Positions 30,069 through 38,468 of a stretch of 64,000 nucleotides of DNA are shown in pieces. A program made the position numbers and the translations under genes. The notes under the pieces were generated by a model that saw only the letters and a program-made list of their open reading frames with translations, did no database searches and had not been told where the DNA came from. Location of the stretch: contig NZ_FXAN01000032.1 of assembly GCF_900176645.1 (NCBI RefSeq), positions 59,311 through 123,310 of the forward strand, read 5' to 3'. Each line of letters starts with the position of its first letter. The stretch's first letter is position 1. Origin of the DNA: Burkholderia singularis (GTDB taxonomy: Bacteria; Pseudomonadota; Gammaproteobacteria; Burkholderiales; Burkholderiaceae).

Positions 30069-31496
30069 TCAATTGCGGTGGCCGCCGCCGAGCAGCCCGC
30101 CGATGAGGGACGTGACGGGCGCGAGCGGGTTGCCGGCCGCGCCGGCCGTGCTTGCCGCGCCGCCGCTCGAGCCGGTCAGCGGCGCCGTGAGGCCGGCCAC
30201 TGGATTCGTCGACGCCGCGCCGGTCGCGCTGGACAGCGCGCCGGTGACGGGCGCGAGCGGATTGCCTGCGGCCGCGCCGCCGCCGGCCGCGCCGGTCAAC
30301 GCGCTGGTGACGGGGGCAAGCGGATTGCCGCCAGCCGCGCCGCCGGCGGCATTCGTCAGCGCGCCCGTGGCGGTCGATACGATGCCGCCGACCGGCGCGA
30401 GCGGCGTACCTGCCGTCGCGTTGCCAAGCGCATTGGTCAGGCCGCCCACGGCCGTTGCGACCGGCGCGAGGGGGTTGGTCGGCGCAGAGCCGCCCGTTAC
30501 CAGGCCGCCCAGCGAGCTGATCGTGGCGCCCGTCGACGACACCGTCGAGCCGAGGCCCGTTGCGACCGGATTGCCGCCGCCCGTTTTGGTGATCAGCGCG
30601 CCGGCCTGATTCACTCCGCCGCCGATCACGCCAAGCAGCGTATTGGCGGGCGCGCCGAGGCCCGTCGCGTTGCCGACCGTCTGCGTGGTGCCCGCGACGG
30701 CCGTGGTGATCGGCGTGATCGCCGAGCTGACCGCTTGCGTGACTTGCTGAACGGGGCCGGTCGACAGTGCGTTGCCGAGCGTCGCGCCGCCGTTGGTGAC
30801 CGCGTTGCCGGCCGTGGTCACCAGGCCGCCGACCGGCGACGTGATCGGCGCGAGCGGCGACAGGGGGCCATTGCCGAGACTGGTGACGAGATTGCCGGTT
30901 TGCGTGAGCGCGCCGCCCAGTTGACTGACGACGTTGCCGGTGCTCGCGACCGTCGTGCCGATCGGATTGGCGTTCGGCGAACCGAGCTGGCCGAGGCCGC
31001 TCGATACGCCGTTGCCCAGCGCGCTGAGCGCGCCGCCCGCGCTTTGGACAACCCCGCCAAGCGATTGCGTCGATTGCGGATTCGCGCCGGGCAGCGGCGT
31101 GCCGCCGATGACCGAGCCGACGCCGGAGACGGTCGAGCCCGCATTGCTGATGACGTCGCCCGCGTTGCCGGCGACCGTGCCGATTGCATTGGCGCTTGAA
31201 GCCGAGGTGCCGCCCGAGGTCGAGCCGCTGCCGGAGGTCGAGCCGCCGCCCGCGGTGGTCGTCGAACCCGAACCGCCGCTCGCACCGGAGCCGCCGTTCG
31301 CGCTGCCCGCGCCGTCCGTGCCCGCACCGCCGCCCGTCGTGGAGATTGCGCCGCCGCCGCTGCCGGCGCCCGAATCGCTGAGGCCTTTGCTAATCGAGCC
31401 GGAGCCGCCGCACGCGGTGAGGGAGAGCATGGCTGCGACGGTGGCCGCGATCAAAGTCGTCCGGAGCGTGCCATGAGCAATCGTTTGGGTGTTCAT
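30069..31496 (-). CDS. Gly/Ala/Thr/Pro-rich lipoprotein 2
   Basis: A 475-residue lipoprotein starting at 31496 (MNTQTIAHGTL), with lipobox LTAC followed by GGSG. After a Gly/Ser-rich linker it shares with lipoprotein 1 the block GPLSPLAPITSPV...GGATLGNALSTGPVQQ. The C-terminal third repeats NPLAPV about five times (for example GNPLAPVTSALTGAAGG). It is the first gene behind a near-consensus sigma-54 promoter (31552-31567), with a leader of about 45 bases. The start 20 codons upstream would lie on the promoter and is rejected. The product and the TpsB-type gene downstream probably form one operon. Confidence 0.82.
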   Translation of the reverse strand: MNTQTIAHGTLRTTLIAATVAAMLSLTACGGSGSISKGLSDSGAGSGGGAISTTGGGAGTDGAGSANGGSGASGGSGSTTTAGGGSTSGSGSTSGGTSASSANAIGTVAGNAGDVISNAGSTVSGVGSVIGGTPLPGANPQSTQSLGGVVQSAGGALSALGNGVSSGLGQLGSPNANPIGTTVASTGNVVSQLGGALTQTGNLVTSLGNGPLSPLAPITSPVGGLVTTAGNAVTNGGATLGNALSTGPVQQVTQAVSSAITPITTAVAGTTQTVGNATGLGAPANTLLGVIGGGVNQAGALITKTGGGNPVATGLGSTVSSTGATISSLGGLVTGGSAPTNPLAPVATAVGGLTNALGNATAGTPLAPVGGIVSTATGALTNAAGGAAGGNPLAPVTSALTGAAGGGAAAGNPLAPVTGALSSATGAASTNPVAGLTAPLTGSSGGAASTAGAAGNPLAPVTSLIGGLLGGGHRN

Positions 31497-31551
31497 CGTG
31501 TCCTCGCATGGGGTTTGTCTGTTGATTGCGTTGCTGCTGCGGTCACATCTC

Positions 31552-31567
31552 TGCAACAGTCATGCCA
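31552..31567 (-). promoter_or_regulatory. Sigma-54 promoter of the lipoprotein-TpsB operon
   Basis: On the minus strand the sequence is TGGCATG-ACTG-TTGCA, which matches the -24/-12 consensus TGGCAYR-N4-TTGCW at every conserved position. The predicted start site is near 31541, about 45 bases ahead of the lipoprotein 2 start. Sigma-54 promoters need an enhancer-binding activator; one is encoded at 43708. Confidence 0.75.
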
Positions 31568-31602
31568 TTGCGTCGGACGATGCAACGAACCGGTGCGAGG
31601 GC

Positions 31603-31660
31603 CTACCGGAAAGCCTTACTGGATGAGGAGGGCGGGCAGGGCGGTAAGGGTTTCCGATAG
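31603..31660. promoter_or_regulatory. Inverted 17-bp motif pair, candidate activator site
   Basis: CTACCGGAAAGCCTTAC (31603-31619) and the reverse complement of 31644-31660 (CTATCGGAAACCCTTAC) match at 15 of 17 positions. The starts are 41 bases apart, about four helical turns. The pair lies 35-95 bases upstream of the sigma-54 promoter, where enhancer-binding proteins usually bind. Confidence 0.55.
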
Positions 31661-31808
31661 GGGGCCGGATGGCATGCGGCGCTCGCGTTTCGCGGCGTGT
31701 CGTAACGTAACGTCGCGCGCTCGGCGTTACGTGCACGGCGTAACAGACAGTAAAGGCGTGGACTAGTGAATCGTCTGTTTTACTGATGATTAGGTATGTA
31801 TATCTAAC

Positions 31809-31844
31809 CTATCGTAAATCCTGATAGGTAAGGACTACCGATCG
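31809..31844. promoter_or_regulatory. Second, weaker copy of the 17-bp motif pair, flp side
   Basis: CTATCGTAAATCCTGAT (31809-31825) and GTAAGGACTACCGATCG (31828-31844) each match the motif of the 31603-31660 site (in direct and inverted orientation) at about 13 of 17 positions. They form an inverted pair only 2 bases apart, about 300 bases upstream of flp. Confidence 0.4.
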
Positions 31845-32017
31845 GTCGTAAAAATACACATCAGACGGCTATATATGGCCGGGTAAAGTTGAATAAAAAA
31901 GTGGAAGAAAAAAAGGTTCGGATATATGATGTTGCGCTCGTGCGTAGATTGAAAGATTTGTACATCGGGGAACGCGAAGCGACGTAAGCCGCCGGATCGT
32001 CAACTTGTATCAAATTG

Positions 32018-32046
32018 TTAACGACTCATGAAAAAAGAGTTATAAC
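32018..32046 (+). promoter_or_regulatory. Possible sigma-70 promoter of flp
   Basis: TTAACG (32018-32023) and TATAAC (32041-32046) are separated by 17 bases and would give a leader of about 90 bases containing a hairpin. No sigma-54 site was found on this strand. The match is moderate. Confidence 0.35.
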
Positions 32047-32145
32047 AAAACTGTCTGGTCCGGCCGGTTAAAATCGGCCGGCGGGCGAGGCGGGCCGATA
32101 GCGTCAAGTGAAGGCCAACGAGAACTCAAGGCACGAGGATCGATT

Positions 32146-32337
32146 ATGAAAGCACTGATCAAGCGCTTCCTGAAGGACGAGGCAGGGGTGACCGCGATCG
32201 AATACGGGCTGATCGCGGGGCTGCTGGCGGTGGCTATCGTAGCGGCCGTTGGGGGAGATACTGGGCTGACCGGCAGTCTGAAGGACGCGTTTGCCGGTAT
32301 TGCCAAGCAAGTCCAATCCAACGCGCCGGCAAAATGA
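32146..32337 (+). CDS. flp: Flp-type class IVb pilin
   Basis: The 63-residue prepilin of the Tad pilus. Cleavage after Gly14 (KDEAG / VTAIEYGLIAGLL) would give a mature protein with Glu5 and Tyr6, the Flp signature, followed by one hydrophobic helix. The C-terminus is short and Ala/Lys/Asn-rich. It is the first and, from its position and the hairpin behind it, probably the most highly expressed gene of the locus. The peptidase TadV follows. Confidence 0.95.
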   Translation: MKALIKRFLKDEAGVTAIEYGLIAGLLAVAIVAAVGGDTGLTGSLKDAFAGIAKQVQSNAPAK

Positions 32338-32369
32338 ACTGATTCCGTTTCCTTTCGCATTATTACAGC

Positions 32370-32398
32370 CGTATGGATTGTCGCCGGCAATCCATACG
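32370..32398 (+). other. Hairpin between flp and tadV
   Basis: An 11-bp perfect stem (CGTATGGATTG / CAATCCATACG) with a 7-base loop follows flp, then ACGTTTTC. It resembles the stabilising or partly terminating hairpins that keep pilin mRNA more abundant than the assembly genes. Confidence 0.55.
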
Positions 32399-32423
32399 AC
32401 GTTTTCATGCGGCTGGAGCTGAA

Positions 32424-32906
32424 ATGATTCAATTATTCAGTATCGGACTTTTTTTCATCTGGTCTGCGGGCGTTGCGATTGCTGATTGCCGTGATCGCCG
32501 TATCCCTAACCAATGGGTGCTCGCCGGGCTTGTGGCCGGTATCGTTTTTACAATAAGCCGACATAATCCATTTGGTACGACATTATCCGGTTCATTGATC
32601 GGCGGGTTGGCCGGTTTTGCTTTTCTTTTTCCGTTTTTTATTCTGCGCGTGATGGGTGCCGCGGACGTGAAAATCTTCGCGGTGCTCGGCGTATGGTGCG
32701 GTTTGCCGGTGCTGCCGTGGCTGTGGATTGCCGCGAGCATCGCCGCGGGCGTGCATGCGCTCGGCGTCGTGCTGTCGAGCCGTCTGCCGGCCGGCGCGCC
32801 TGCGCTCGCGCTCGGCGCGCGGCGGGCGACGCCTTACGCCGCGTTTCTCGTCGCGCCCGCCGCCGCGTGGCTCGCGTATCTCGTCCATATCGGAGGCGTG
32901 CGTTGA
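32424..32906 (+). CDS. tadV: Flp prepilin peptidase TadV/CpaA
   Basis: An A24A-family aspartyl peptidase that cleaves the Flp prepilin and the TadE/TadF-type pseudopilins. The 160-residue protein has several membrane helices and both expected aspartates: one in IADCRDRRIPNQW, the other in MGAADVKIFAVLG (a GxxDVK site where the family usually has GxGD). The start is ATG 32424 (MIQLFSIGLFF). Its TGA overlaps the TTG start of the next gene. Confidence 0.9.
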   Translation: MIQLFSIGLFFIWSAGVAIADCRDRRIPNQWVLAGLVAGIVFTISRHNPFGTTLSGSLIGGLAGFAFLFPFFILRVMGAADVKIFAVLGVWCGLPVLPWLWIAASIAAGVHALGVVLSSRLPAGAPALALGARRATPYAAFLVAPAAAWLAYLVHIGGVR

Positions 32907-33388
32907 GCGCCAAGCGCACGCCGGCCGCGCAAACGTTCGTAACGCCGCGGCGGCAGCGCGGCGCGACCGCCGTCGAATTCGCGATCCTGTTCCCGCTGTT
33001 TTTCATGATTCTTTATGGGCTCGTGACATACGGGATGATCTTCGCCGCGCAGCAGACGCTTACGCTCGCCGCGACGGAAGGCGCCCGCGCCGCGCTCGGC
33101 TATCAGGCGGCCAGCACGCCGACCGCCGCGCTGGCCGCGAGAGCGGACGCCGCATGCACGGCCGCGAAAAATCTGACGGGATGGTTGGCGGCGAAGGGCA
33201 GCGAATCGGCATGCGTGTCGATGAGTTGCGCGTATGCGCCGTCGATGGACTGCATCCAGGTGACGGTCACGTATCCCTACGCCGCGAACCCGCTGCTTCC
33301 GGCGATCCCGTTGTTCGGCGCGGCGCTCGTTCCGTCGACGCTGTCGAGCCAGGCAACGGTGCAGCTCAACCCCGCCAATCTTCTATGA
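32903..33388 (+). CDS. tadE: TadE-like minor pseudopilin
   Basis: A 161-residue protein with a TadE-type N-terminus: RQRGATAVEFAILFPLFFMI, with the pseudopilin glutamate at position 5 after the expected cleavage Gly. A globular extracytoplasmic part with paired cysteines (ADAACTAAKN, SACVSMSCAYAPSMDC) follows. The TTG start at 32903 overlaps the tadV stop (TTGA), indicating coupling. TadE-type pseudopilins are cleaved by TadV and assist pilus assembly. Confidence 0.85.
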   Translation: MSAKRTPAAQTFVTPRRQRGATAVEFAILFPLFFMILYGLVTYGMIFAAQQTLTLAATEGARAALGYQAASTPTAALAARADAACTAAKNLTGWLAAKGSESACVSMSCAYAPSMDCIQVTVTYPYAANPLLPAIPLFGAALVPSTLSSQATVQLNPANLL

Positions 33389-33490
33389 CCTTCGCGATAT
33401 AAGCCCGACATTGCCGTGCCTTGGCGCTGGCGCGGTTTTTTTCAACCCGGTTCTTTCGCTGCCGTTTCGACGACTCGACGATAACAAAAC

Positions 33491-34396
33491 ATGGCCACTC
33501 ATCTGACCAAGATCATCGCGGGATTGCTGATCGGGCTCGCGATCCTGCTCGGCATTTACGCGTGGCTGCTCGCGCGGCAGCCGGCGAGCGTCGCGCCGAG
33601 CGCCGCGAGCGCGGTCGCGATCCGAACCGTGCCCGTGGTCGTCGCGGCGCGCACGTTGCCGGCCGGCCAGCCGATTCCGGCCGACGCGTTGAAGGTGCAG
33701 CAAGTGCAAACGCCGCTCGCGGGCGTGTTCTCGAATCCGGCGCTGGTCGCGGGCCGCGTGCCGGCGGCCGATATCGCGGCGCAGTCGCCCGTGCTCGAAG
33801 GCGGGCTGATGTCCGGCCTCGCGGATCAGATCGCGCCCGGCGAGCGGGCGGTCGCGATCAAGGTCGACGAGACCAACGCGGTGGGCAGCCGCCTGCGTCC
33901 CGGCAATTTCGTCGACGTGTTCGTCAATCTGAAGCGTGACGGCGGCTTTGGCGCGACCGGCGCGGAAATCGCCAGATCGCAGGCGCGGCTCCTGTTGTCG
34001 CGCGTGCGCGTGCTGGCGTTCGGCGATGCGACGCCGGATCGCGACGGCGCGCCGGGGCCGGCCGGCGTCAGCGTGCGCACCGCGGTGCTCGCGGTGCCGA
34101 CCGCGCAGGTCGACGCATTGACGCTTGCCGAGGCGAGCGGCCGCCTCGTGCTCGCATTGCGCAGCCCGCGCGACGCCGAAGTGGCCGCCCAGACGGTGGC
34201 GGCGCGCACGGCGAACGGCGCGGGACCGTCGGATCTCGCGGCGAGCGGGCTGTCGCTCGCCGAGCTGTCGCGCAGCAACGGCGCGGCCGCGGCCGTCCGC
34301 CCGGCCGAGCCCGCGCGCGCGCCGGCAGCGCAGCAGCACGCGGGCGGCGGCATCGAAGTGATACGAGGCGGGCGGGTCGAAACGCTCGCCTATTGA
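33491..34396 (+). CDS. cpaB: Flp pilus assembly protein CpaB/RcpC
   Basis: A 301-residue periplasmic/inner membrane-anchored protein of the Tad system, thought to support the secretin. One N-terminal helix (TKIIAGLLIGLAILLGIYAW) is followed by an SAF-type domain (VVVAARTLPAGQPIPADALK) and the RcpC region (AIKVDETNAVGSRLRPGNFV, VDVFVNLK). The C-terminus is Ala/Pro-rich. It precedes the secretin gene cpaC by 61 bases. Confidence 0.92.
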   Translation: MATHLTKIIAGLLIGLAILLGIYAWLLARQPASVAPSAASAVAIRTVPVVVAARTLPAGQPIPADALKVQQVQTPLAGVFSNPALVAGRVPAADIAAQSPVLEGGLMSGLADQIAPGERAVAIKVDETNAVGSRLRPGNFVDVFVNLKRDGGFGATGAEIARSQARLLLSRVRVLAFGDATPDRDGAPGPAGVSVRTAVLAVPTAQVDALTLAEASGRLVLALRSPRDAEVAAQTVAARTANGAGPSDLAASGLSLAELSRSNGAAAAVRPAEPARAPAAQQHAGGGIEVIRGGRVETLAY

Positions 34397-34457
34397 AAGA
34401 AGCGCATTCGCACAGTGACGGCAGGGAGAAGGCCGGCTCGCACCGGTTTCCGACACG

Positions 34458-35825
34458 ATGAAAAATAGATTGATTGGATGGGGCATCACGATGCTCGTCG
34501 CGTGGCTGTCGTTTGCCGCGCACGCCCAGCAGCCTGGCACGATCGAGCTGGCGGCGGGCGGGCAGCGGCAGATCGCGGCCGGGCGCAGCTTGCAGCGGGT
34601 GGCGATCGGCGATCCGGATGTGGCCGACGTGCTCGTCGTCAAGGGCGGCCGCGGCGGCGTACTGCTTGTCGCAAAGGCGCCGGGCTCGACCAGCCTGATG
34701 GTGTGGGAGCGCGGGCGCGACGAGCCGTCCGTCTATACGGTCAACGTCACGAGCGCGGCGGCGCGCGCGGTGCTGGGCGGCGGCGCGCCGAGCGTGAAGA
34801 CGTACAACGGCACGACCGTCGTGTCGGGCGAGGCCGCCACGCTCGACGCGCACGAGCGCGCGCTGGCGCTCGGCAGGGGGATGACGGGCAAGGACGGCGG
34901 GCTGATCGACACTTCGTCGATCAGTGGCAAGAATGTCGTGCAAGTGGATGTGCGGGTCGTCGAGTTCAGCCGCTCGGTGCTCAAGCAAGCGGGCCTCAAT
35001 ATCTTCAAGCAGAACAACGGTTTCACGTTTGGCGCGTTTTCGCCAAGCGGGCTCACGTCGGGCGGCGTGAGTTCGTCGGTCACGACCTCGACGCTGGCGA
35101 ACACGGCGGCGGCCACCTCGACGCAGGCGCTGTCGAGCGTGGCGCCGATCGCGTCCGCGTTCAACCTGGTGGTCGGCTCGATGTCGCGCGGCATTTTCGC
35201 GGACCTGTCGATCCTGGAGGCGAACAATCTCGCGCGCGTGCTCGCGCAGCCGACGCTGGTGGCGTTGTCCGGGCAGAGCGCGAGCTTTCTCGCGGGCGGC
35301 GAGATTCCGGTGCCGGTGCCGCAGGGGCTCGGCACCACGTCGATCGACTGGAAGCCCTACGGCGTCGGCCTCACGCTCACGCCGACCGTGCTGAGCCCGC
35401 GCCGGATCGCGCTGAAAGTCGCGCCGGAATCGAGCCAGCTCGATTTCGTGCATTCGATCACGATCAATAGCGTGACGGTGCCGGCGCTGACGACGCGCCG
35501 TGCGGACACGACCGTCGAGCTGGGCGACGGCGAGAGTTTCATGATCGGCGGGCTGATCGATCGCGAGACGACGTCGAACGTCAACAAGGTGCCGTTTCTC
35601 GGCGATCTGCCGGTAATCGGCACATTCTTCAAGCAGCTTAGCTATCAGCAGAACGACAAGGAGCTGGTGATCATCGTGACGCCGCACCTGGTTGCGCCGA
35701 TCGCGAAGAACGCGCCGCTGCCCGCTACGCCGGGCGAGCTGTCCGAGCAGCGCGACGGGCCGGTGTGGCGCTCGTACCTGGGCGGCGTGCTGTCGCCGGA
35801 CGCGGGGCCGGGGTTCTCGAAATGA
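34458..35825 (+). CDS. cpaC: Tad secretin CpaC/RcpA
   Basis: The outer membrane secretin through which the Flp pilus passes. The 455-residue protein has a signal peptide (to AHAQ), the N-terminal pilus-assembly domain (TIELAAGGQRQIAAGRSLQR, VAIGDPDVADVLVVKG), a BON-like segment and the conserved secretin domain (LSGQSASFLAGGEIPVPVPQ, then VPFLGDLPVIGTFF and KELVIIVTPHLVAPI). Confidence 0.95.
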   Translation: MKNRLIGWGITMLVAWLSFAAHAQQPGTIELAAGGQRQIAAGRSLQRVAIGDPDVADVLVVKGGRGGVLLVAKAPGSTSLMVWERGRDEPSVYTVNVTSAAARAVLGGGAPSVKTYNGTTVVSGEAATLDAHERALALGRGMTGKDGGLIDTSSISGKNVVQVDVRVVEFSRSVLKQAGLNIFKQNNGFTFGAFSPSGLTSGGVSSSVTTSTLANTAAATSTQALSSVAPIASAFNLVVGSMSRGIFADLSILEANNLARVLAQPTLVALSGQSASFLAGGEIPVPVPQGLGTTSIDWKPYGVGLTLTPTVLSPRRIALKVAPESSQLDFVHSITINSVTVPALTTRRADTTVELGDGESFMIGGLIDRETTSNVNKVPFLGDLPVIGTFFKQLSYQQNDKELVIIVTPHLVAPIAKNAPLPATPGELSEQRDGPVWRSYLGGVLSPDAGPGFSK

Positions 35826-35885
35826 GCGCGCCACCGGGCGGGCGCGTGGGGGCCGCGATGCGGCGTGCAACAGGGGCGCTTCAAC

Positions 35886-37124
35886 ATGAATGCGAGAACG
35901 CAATCCTTGGCTGAACCTGCCGTGACCGATTATTTCGTCTGCGCGTCGCCCGACCGGGAGCACGTGCGGTGGCTCGCGCAGACCCTCGTGGCGGCGGGCG
36001 CGGTCGAGGCAGCATCGCTCGAGCCTGCCGCGCTCGCGCAGCGCATCGCCGGGGTGAATCCGGCGATCGTCTTCGTCGATTTCTCGGGCGGGCACGCGCA
36101 GGCGGCGAGCGCCGCGGCAGCCGCGGTGCGCGTCGCGCAGCCGATGCTGCCGATCGTCGCGCTCGGCTCGCTCGCCGAGCCGGAAAGCGCGCTTGCCGCG
36201 CTGCGCGCCGGCGTGCGCGATTTCATCGACATTTCCGCCAGCGCCGACGATGCGCTGCGCATCACGCGCGGGCTGCTCGATCACGTGGGCGAGCAGCCGA
36301 GCCGTCACGGCAAGCTCGTCGCACTGCTCGGCGCGCGCGCCGGGATGGGCACGAGCACGCTCGCCGCGAATCTGGCCGTGCTGCTGCAAAAGCGCACGGC
36401 CGCGCACGGCAGGCAAACGGCGCTCGTCGATCTCGGGCTGCCGGCGGGCGACGGCGCGCTGTTCCTGAACACGCGCTGCGAGTTCGATTTCGTCGAGGCG
36501 GTGCGCAACCTGCGCCGCTTCGACCGCACGTTCGTCAACACCGCGCTCGCGCGTCATGCGAGCGGCGTCGCGCTGACGACGCTGCCGCCCAGCCTCGCCG
36601 GGCTGCGCGACGTGTCGTATGCGTCATGCGTCGGTCTTCTGAACCGGCTGCGCGCGTTTTTCGATCATCAGATTGTCGATCTCGGCGGTTTCTCGAACCG
36701 CGATTTCGTCGCGCAGGCCGCAGGCGCCGCCGACGAGGCATGGCTCTTGTGCGACCAGGGGGTCGCGTCGGTGGTCTCTGCGGTGGAGCTGCTCGAATCG
36801 CTGCGCGATGCGGGCGTGTCCACCGATGCGTTGCGCCTCGTCGTCAATCAGTACGATGCGGCGCTCGGCCTGTCGCCGGCGCAGATCGCCGAGCGGCTCG
36901 GCATCGCGCTCACGGCGACGCTGCCGTCGCGGCGCGTGCCGATCGGCCATGCGGCCAACCGCGGCCGGCTGATCGTCGACGACGCCGAGCGCGATCCCTA
37001 CGTGCGCGCGCTCGAGCCGCTCGTCGAGCGGCTCGCGGGCCGCGCCGGCGCGGCCGCACCGCGTTCCGCGGGCGGCTTTGCCGCGCTGCGCCGCCTCATT
37101 CAACCCACCTCCAAGCGCTCGTAA
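35886..37124 (+). CDS. cpaE: Tad pilus localisation ATPase CpaE/TadZ
   Basis: A MinD/ParA-superfamily protein that places the Tad machine at the pole or membrane. The 412 residues begin with a receiver-like domain (about 1-125) lacking the usual phospho-acceptor pattern, followed by the ATPase domain. The deviant Walker A reads GARAGMGTSTLAANLA (around residues 147-162), where the usual lysines of KGGxGKT are missing, as in other atypical TadZ proteins. A motif QIVDLGGFSNRDFVAQAAGA and other ParA-like segments follow. The chosen start is ATG 35886. cpaF follows 3 bases later. Confidence 0.9.
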   Translation: MNARTQSLAEPAVTDYFVCASPDREHVRWLAQTLVAAGAVEAASLEPAALAQRIAGVNPAIVFVDFSGGHAQAASAAAAAVRVAQPMLPIVALGSLAEPESALAALRAGVRDFIDISASADDALRITRGLLDHVGEQPSRHGKLVALLGARAGMGTSTLAANLAVLLQKRTAAHGRQTALVDLGLPAGDGALFLNTRCEFDFVEAVRNLRRFDRTFVNTALARHASGVALTTLPPSLAGLRDVSYASCVGLLNRLRAFFDHQIVDLGGFSNRDFVAQAAGAADEAWLLCDQGVASVVSAVELLESLRDAGVSTDALRLVVNQYDAALGLSPAQIAERLGIALTATLPSRRVPIGHAANRGRLIVDDAERDPYVRALEPLVERLAGRAGAAAPRSAGGFAALRRLIQPTSKRS

Positions 37125-37127
37125 CCG

Positions 37128-38468
37128 ATGGGACACGACATTCAATTCGCCGATGGTGCGACGCCGTTCTCGCAGACGCAGCAGTTCCATGACGTCAAGA
37201 ACGCCGCGCACGAGCATCTGCTCACGCGCATCGAGGAGCTGGGCGCGGAATTCGGCCGCTGGTCCCGGCAGGCGATCAACCAGTTCGTCGATCTCGAAAT
37301 CGACAGCTTCGTGCGGCTGCGCCGCATCCCGCTCAACGAAAACGAGGTGCGCACGATCGCCGAGGCGCTGACCAAGGAGCTGGCGGGTTTCGGGCCGATC
37401 GAGGATCTGCTGGCCGATCCGCATGTCGAGGACATCCTGATCAACGGCTACAACGACGTGTACGTGTCGCGGCACGGCATGCTGACGAAACTGCCGGTGC
37501 GTTTTGCCGACAACGCGCATTTGCTGCGGATCGTGCGGCGGATTCTCGCGCCGATCGGGCGGCGTCTGGACGAATCGAATCCGATGGTCGATGCGCGGCT
37601 GCCGGACGGCGGGCGCGTGAACGTGGTGATCGAGCCGCTGTCGATCGACGGCCCGGTCGTGTCGATCCGCAAGTTCCGCAAGGACCCGCTCAAGCCCGCG
37701 GACCTGCTCGCAAACGCTACGTTCAACGCGGAAATCGGCGCGCTGCTGCAAGCCGCGGTCGATGCGCGCTGCAACATCCTGGTGTCGGGCGGCACGAGTT
37801 CGGGCAAGACCTCGCTGCTCAATGCGCTCGCGTTTCATATTCCCGAAGCCGAGCGCGTCGTGACGATCGAGGACACGGCCGAGCTGTCGCTCAATCATCC
37901 GCATGTGGTGCGGCTCGAGAGCCGGCCGGGAGGCTTCGACGGCAGCGGCGTGGTGACGATCCGCGATCTGCTGCGCAACACGCTGCGCATGCGGCCGGAC
38001 CGCATCATCGTCGGCGAAGTGCGCGGCGGCGAGGTGCTCGAGATGATGCAGGCGATGAACACCGGCCACGACGGCTCGATGGGCACGGTTCACGCCAGTT
38101 CGCCGCGCGAGTGCCTGTACCGCCTGGAGATGCTCGCCGGCTTCGCGGGCTTTCAGGGCACCGAATCGAGCCTGCGCCGGCAGATCGCGAACGCGATCGA
38201 TTTCATCGTGCAGATCGGACGGCTGTCGAACGGGCGGCGGCGGATTCTGTCGGTGACCGAGGTCACCGGGCTGTCCGACAACATCATCGCGACGCAGGAA
38301 CTTTACCGGTACGAACCGCGCGTGAGCGCCGACGGCGAGGAGATCGATCACTGGGAATCGCTCGGCATTCATCCGCATTCGCCCAAGCTCGCGCGCTTCA
38401 GGCAGACGCTCGCGAGCGGCGGCTTCGGCGGCGAGCCGTTCGGCCGCGGCGGAGGCTTCAATGTCTAG
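37128..38468 (+). CDS. cpaF: Tad secretion ATPase CpaF/TadA
   Basis: The type II/IV secretion ATPase that powers Flp pilus extension (and in Tad systems also retraction). The 446-residue protein has Walker A GGTSSGKT (residues 221-228), the Asp box [12 protein letters not shown], Walker [17 protein letters not shown] and the His box [15 protein letters not shown]. The N-terminal domain has [20 protein letters not shown]. Its last bases overlap tadB by 8, indicating coupling. Confidence 0.96.
   Translation: MGHDIQFADGATPFSQTQQFHDVKNAAHEHLLTRIEELGAEFGRWSRQAINQFVDLEIDSFVRLRRIPLNENEVRTIAEALTKELAGFGPIEDLLADPHVEDILINGYNDVYVSRHGMLTKLPVRFADNAHLLRIVRRILAPIGRRLDESNPMVDARLPDGGRVNVVIEPLSIDGPVVSIRKFRKDPLKPADLLANATFNAEIGALLQAAVDARCNILVSGGTSSGKTSLLNALAFHIPEAERVVTIEDTAELSLNHPHVVRLESRPGGFDGSGVVTIRDLLRNTLRMRPDRIIVGEVRGGEVLEMMQAMNTGHDGSMGTVHASSPRECLYRLEMLAGFAGFQGTESSLRRQIANAIDFIVQIGRLSNGRRRILSVTEVTGLSDNIIATQELYRYEPRVSADGEEIDHWESLGIHPHSPKLARFRQTLASGGFGGEPFGRGGGFNV

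Larger units (their letters stand above)
31568..32145. other. Divergent regulatory region between the lipoprotein operon and flp
   Basis: About 580 bases without a gene, increasingly AT-rich from 31750 on. It holds the two motif pairs listed separately, a cluster of GTAACG/CGTTAC words (31693-31745), a possible flp promoter and a 7-bp hairpin (CCGGCCG 32060-32066 with 32075-32081) in the flp leader. Confidence 0.6.

Noticed and set aside
28831..31496. Collagen-like Gly-X-Y repeat proteins
   Set aside because: The proteins are rich in Gly and Pro, but no run of Gly at every third residue is seen; I describe them as low-complexity lipoproteins.
31966..31979. GG-N10-GC pattern as a sigma-54 promoter of flp
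   Set aside because: The spacing fits but the flanking bases do not match TGGCA and TTGC, so it is probably chance.
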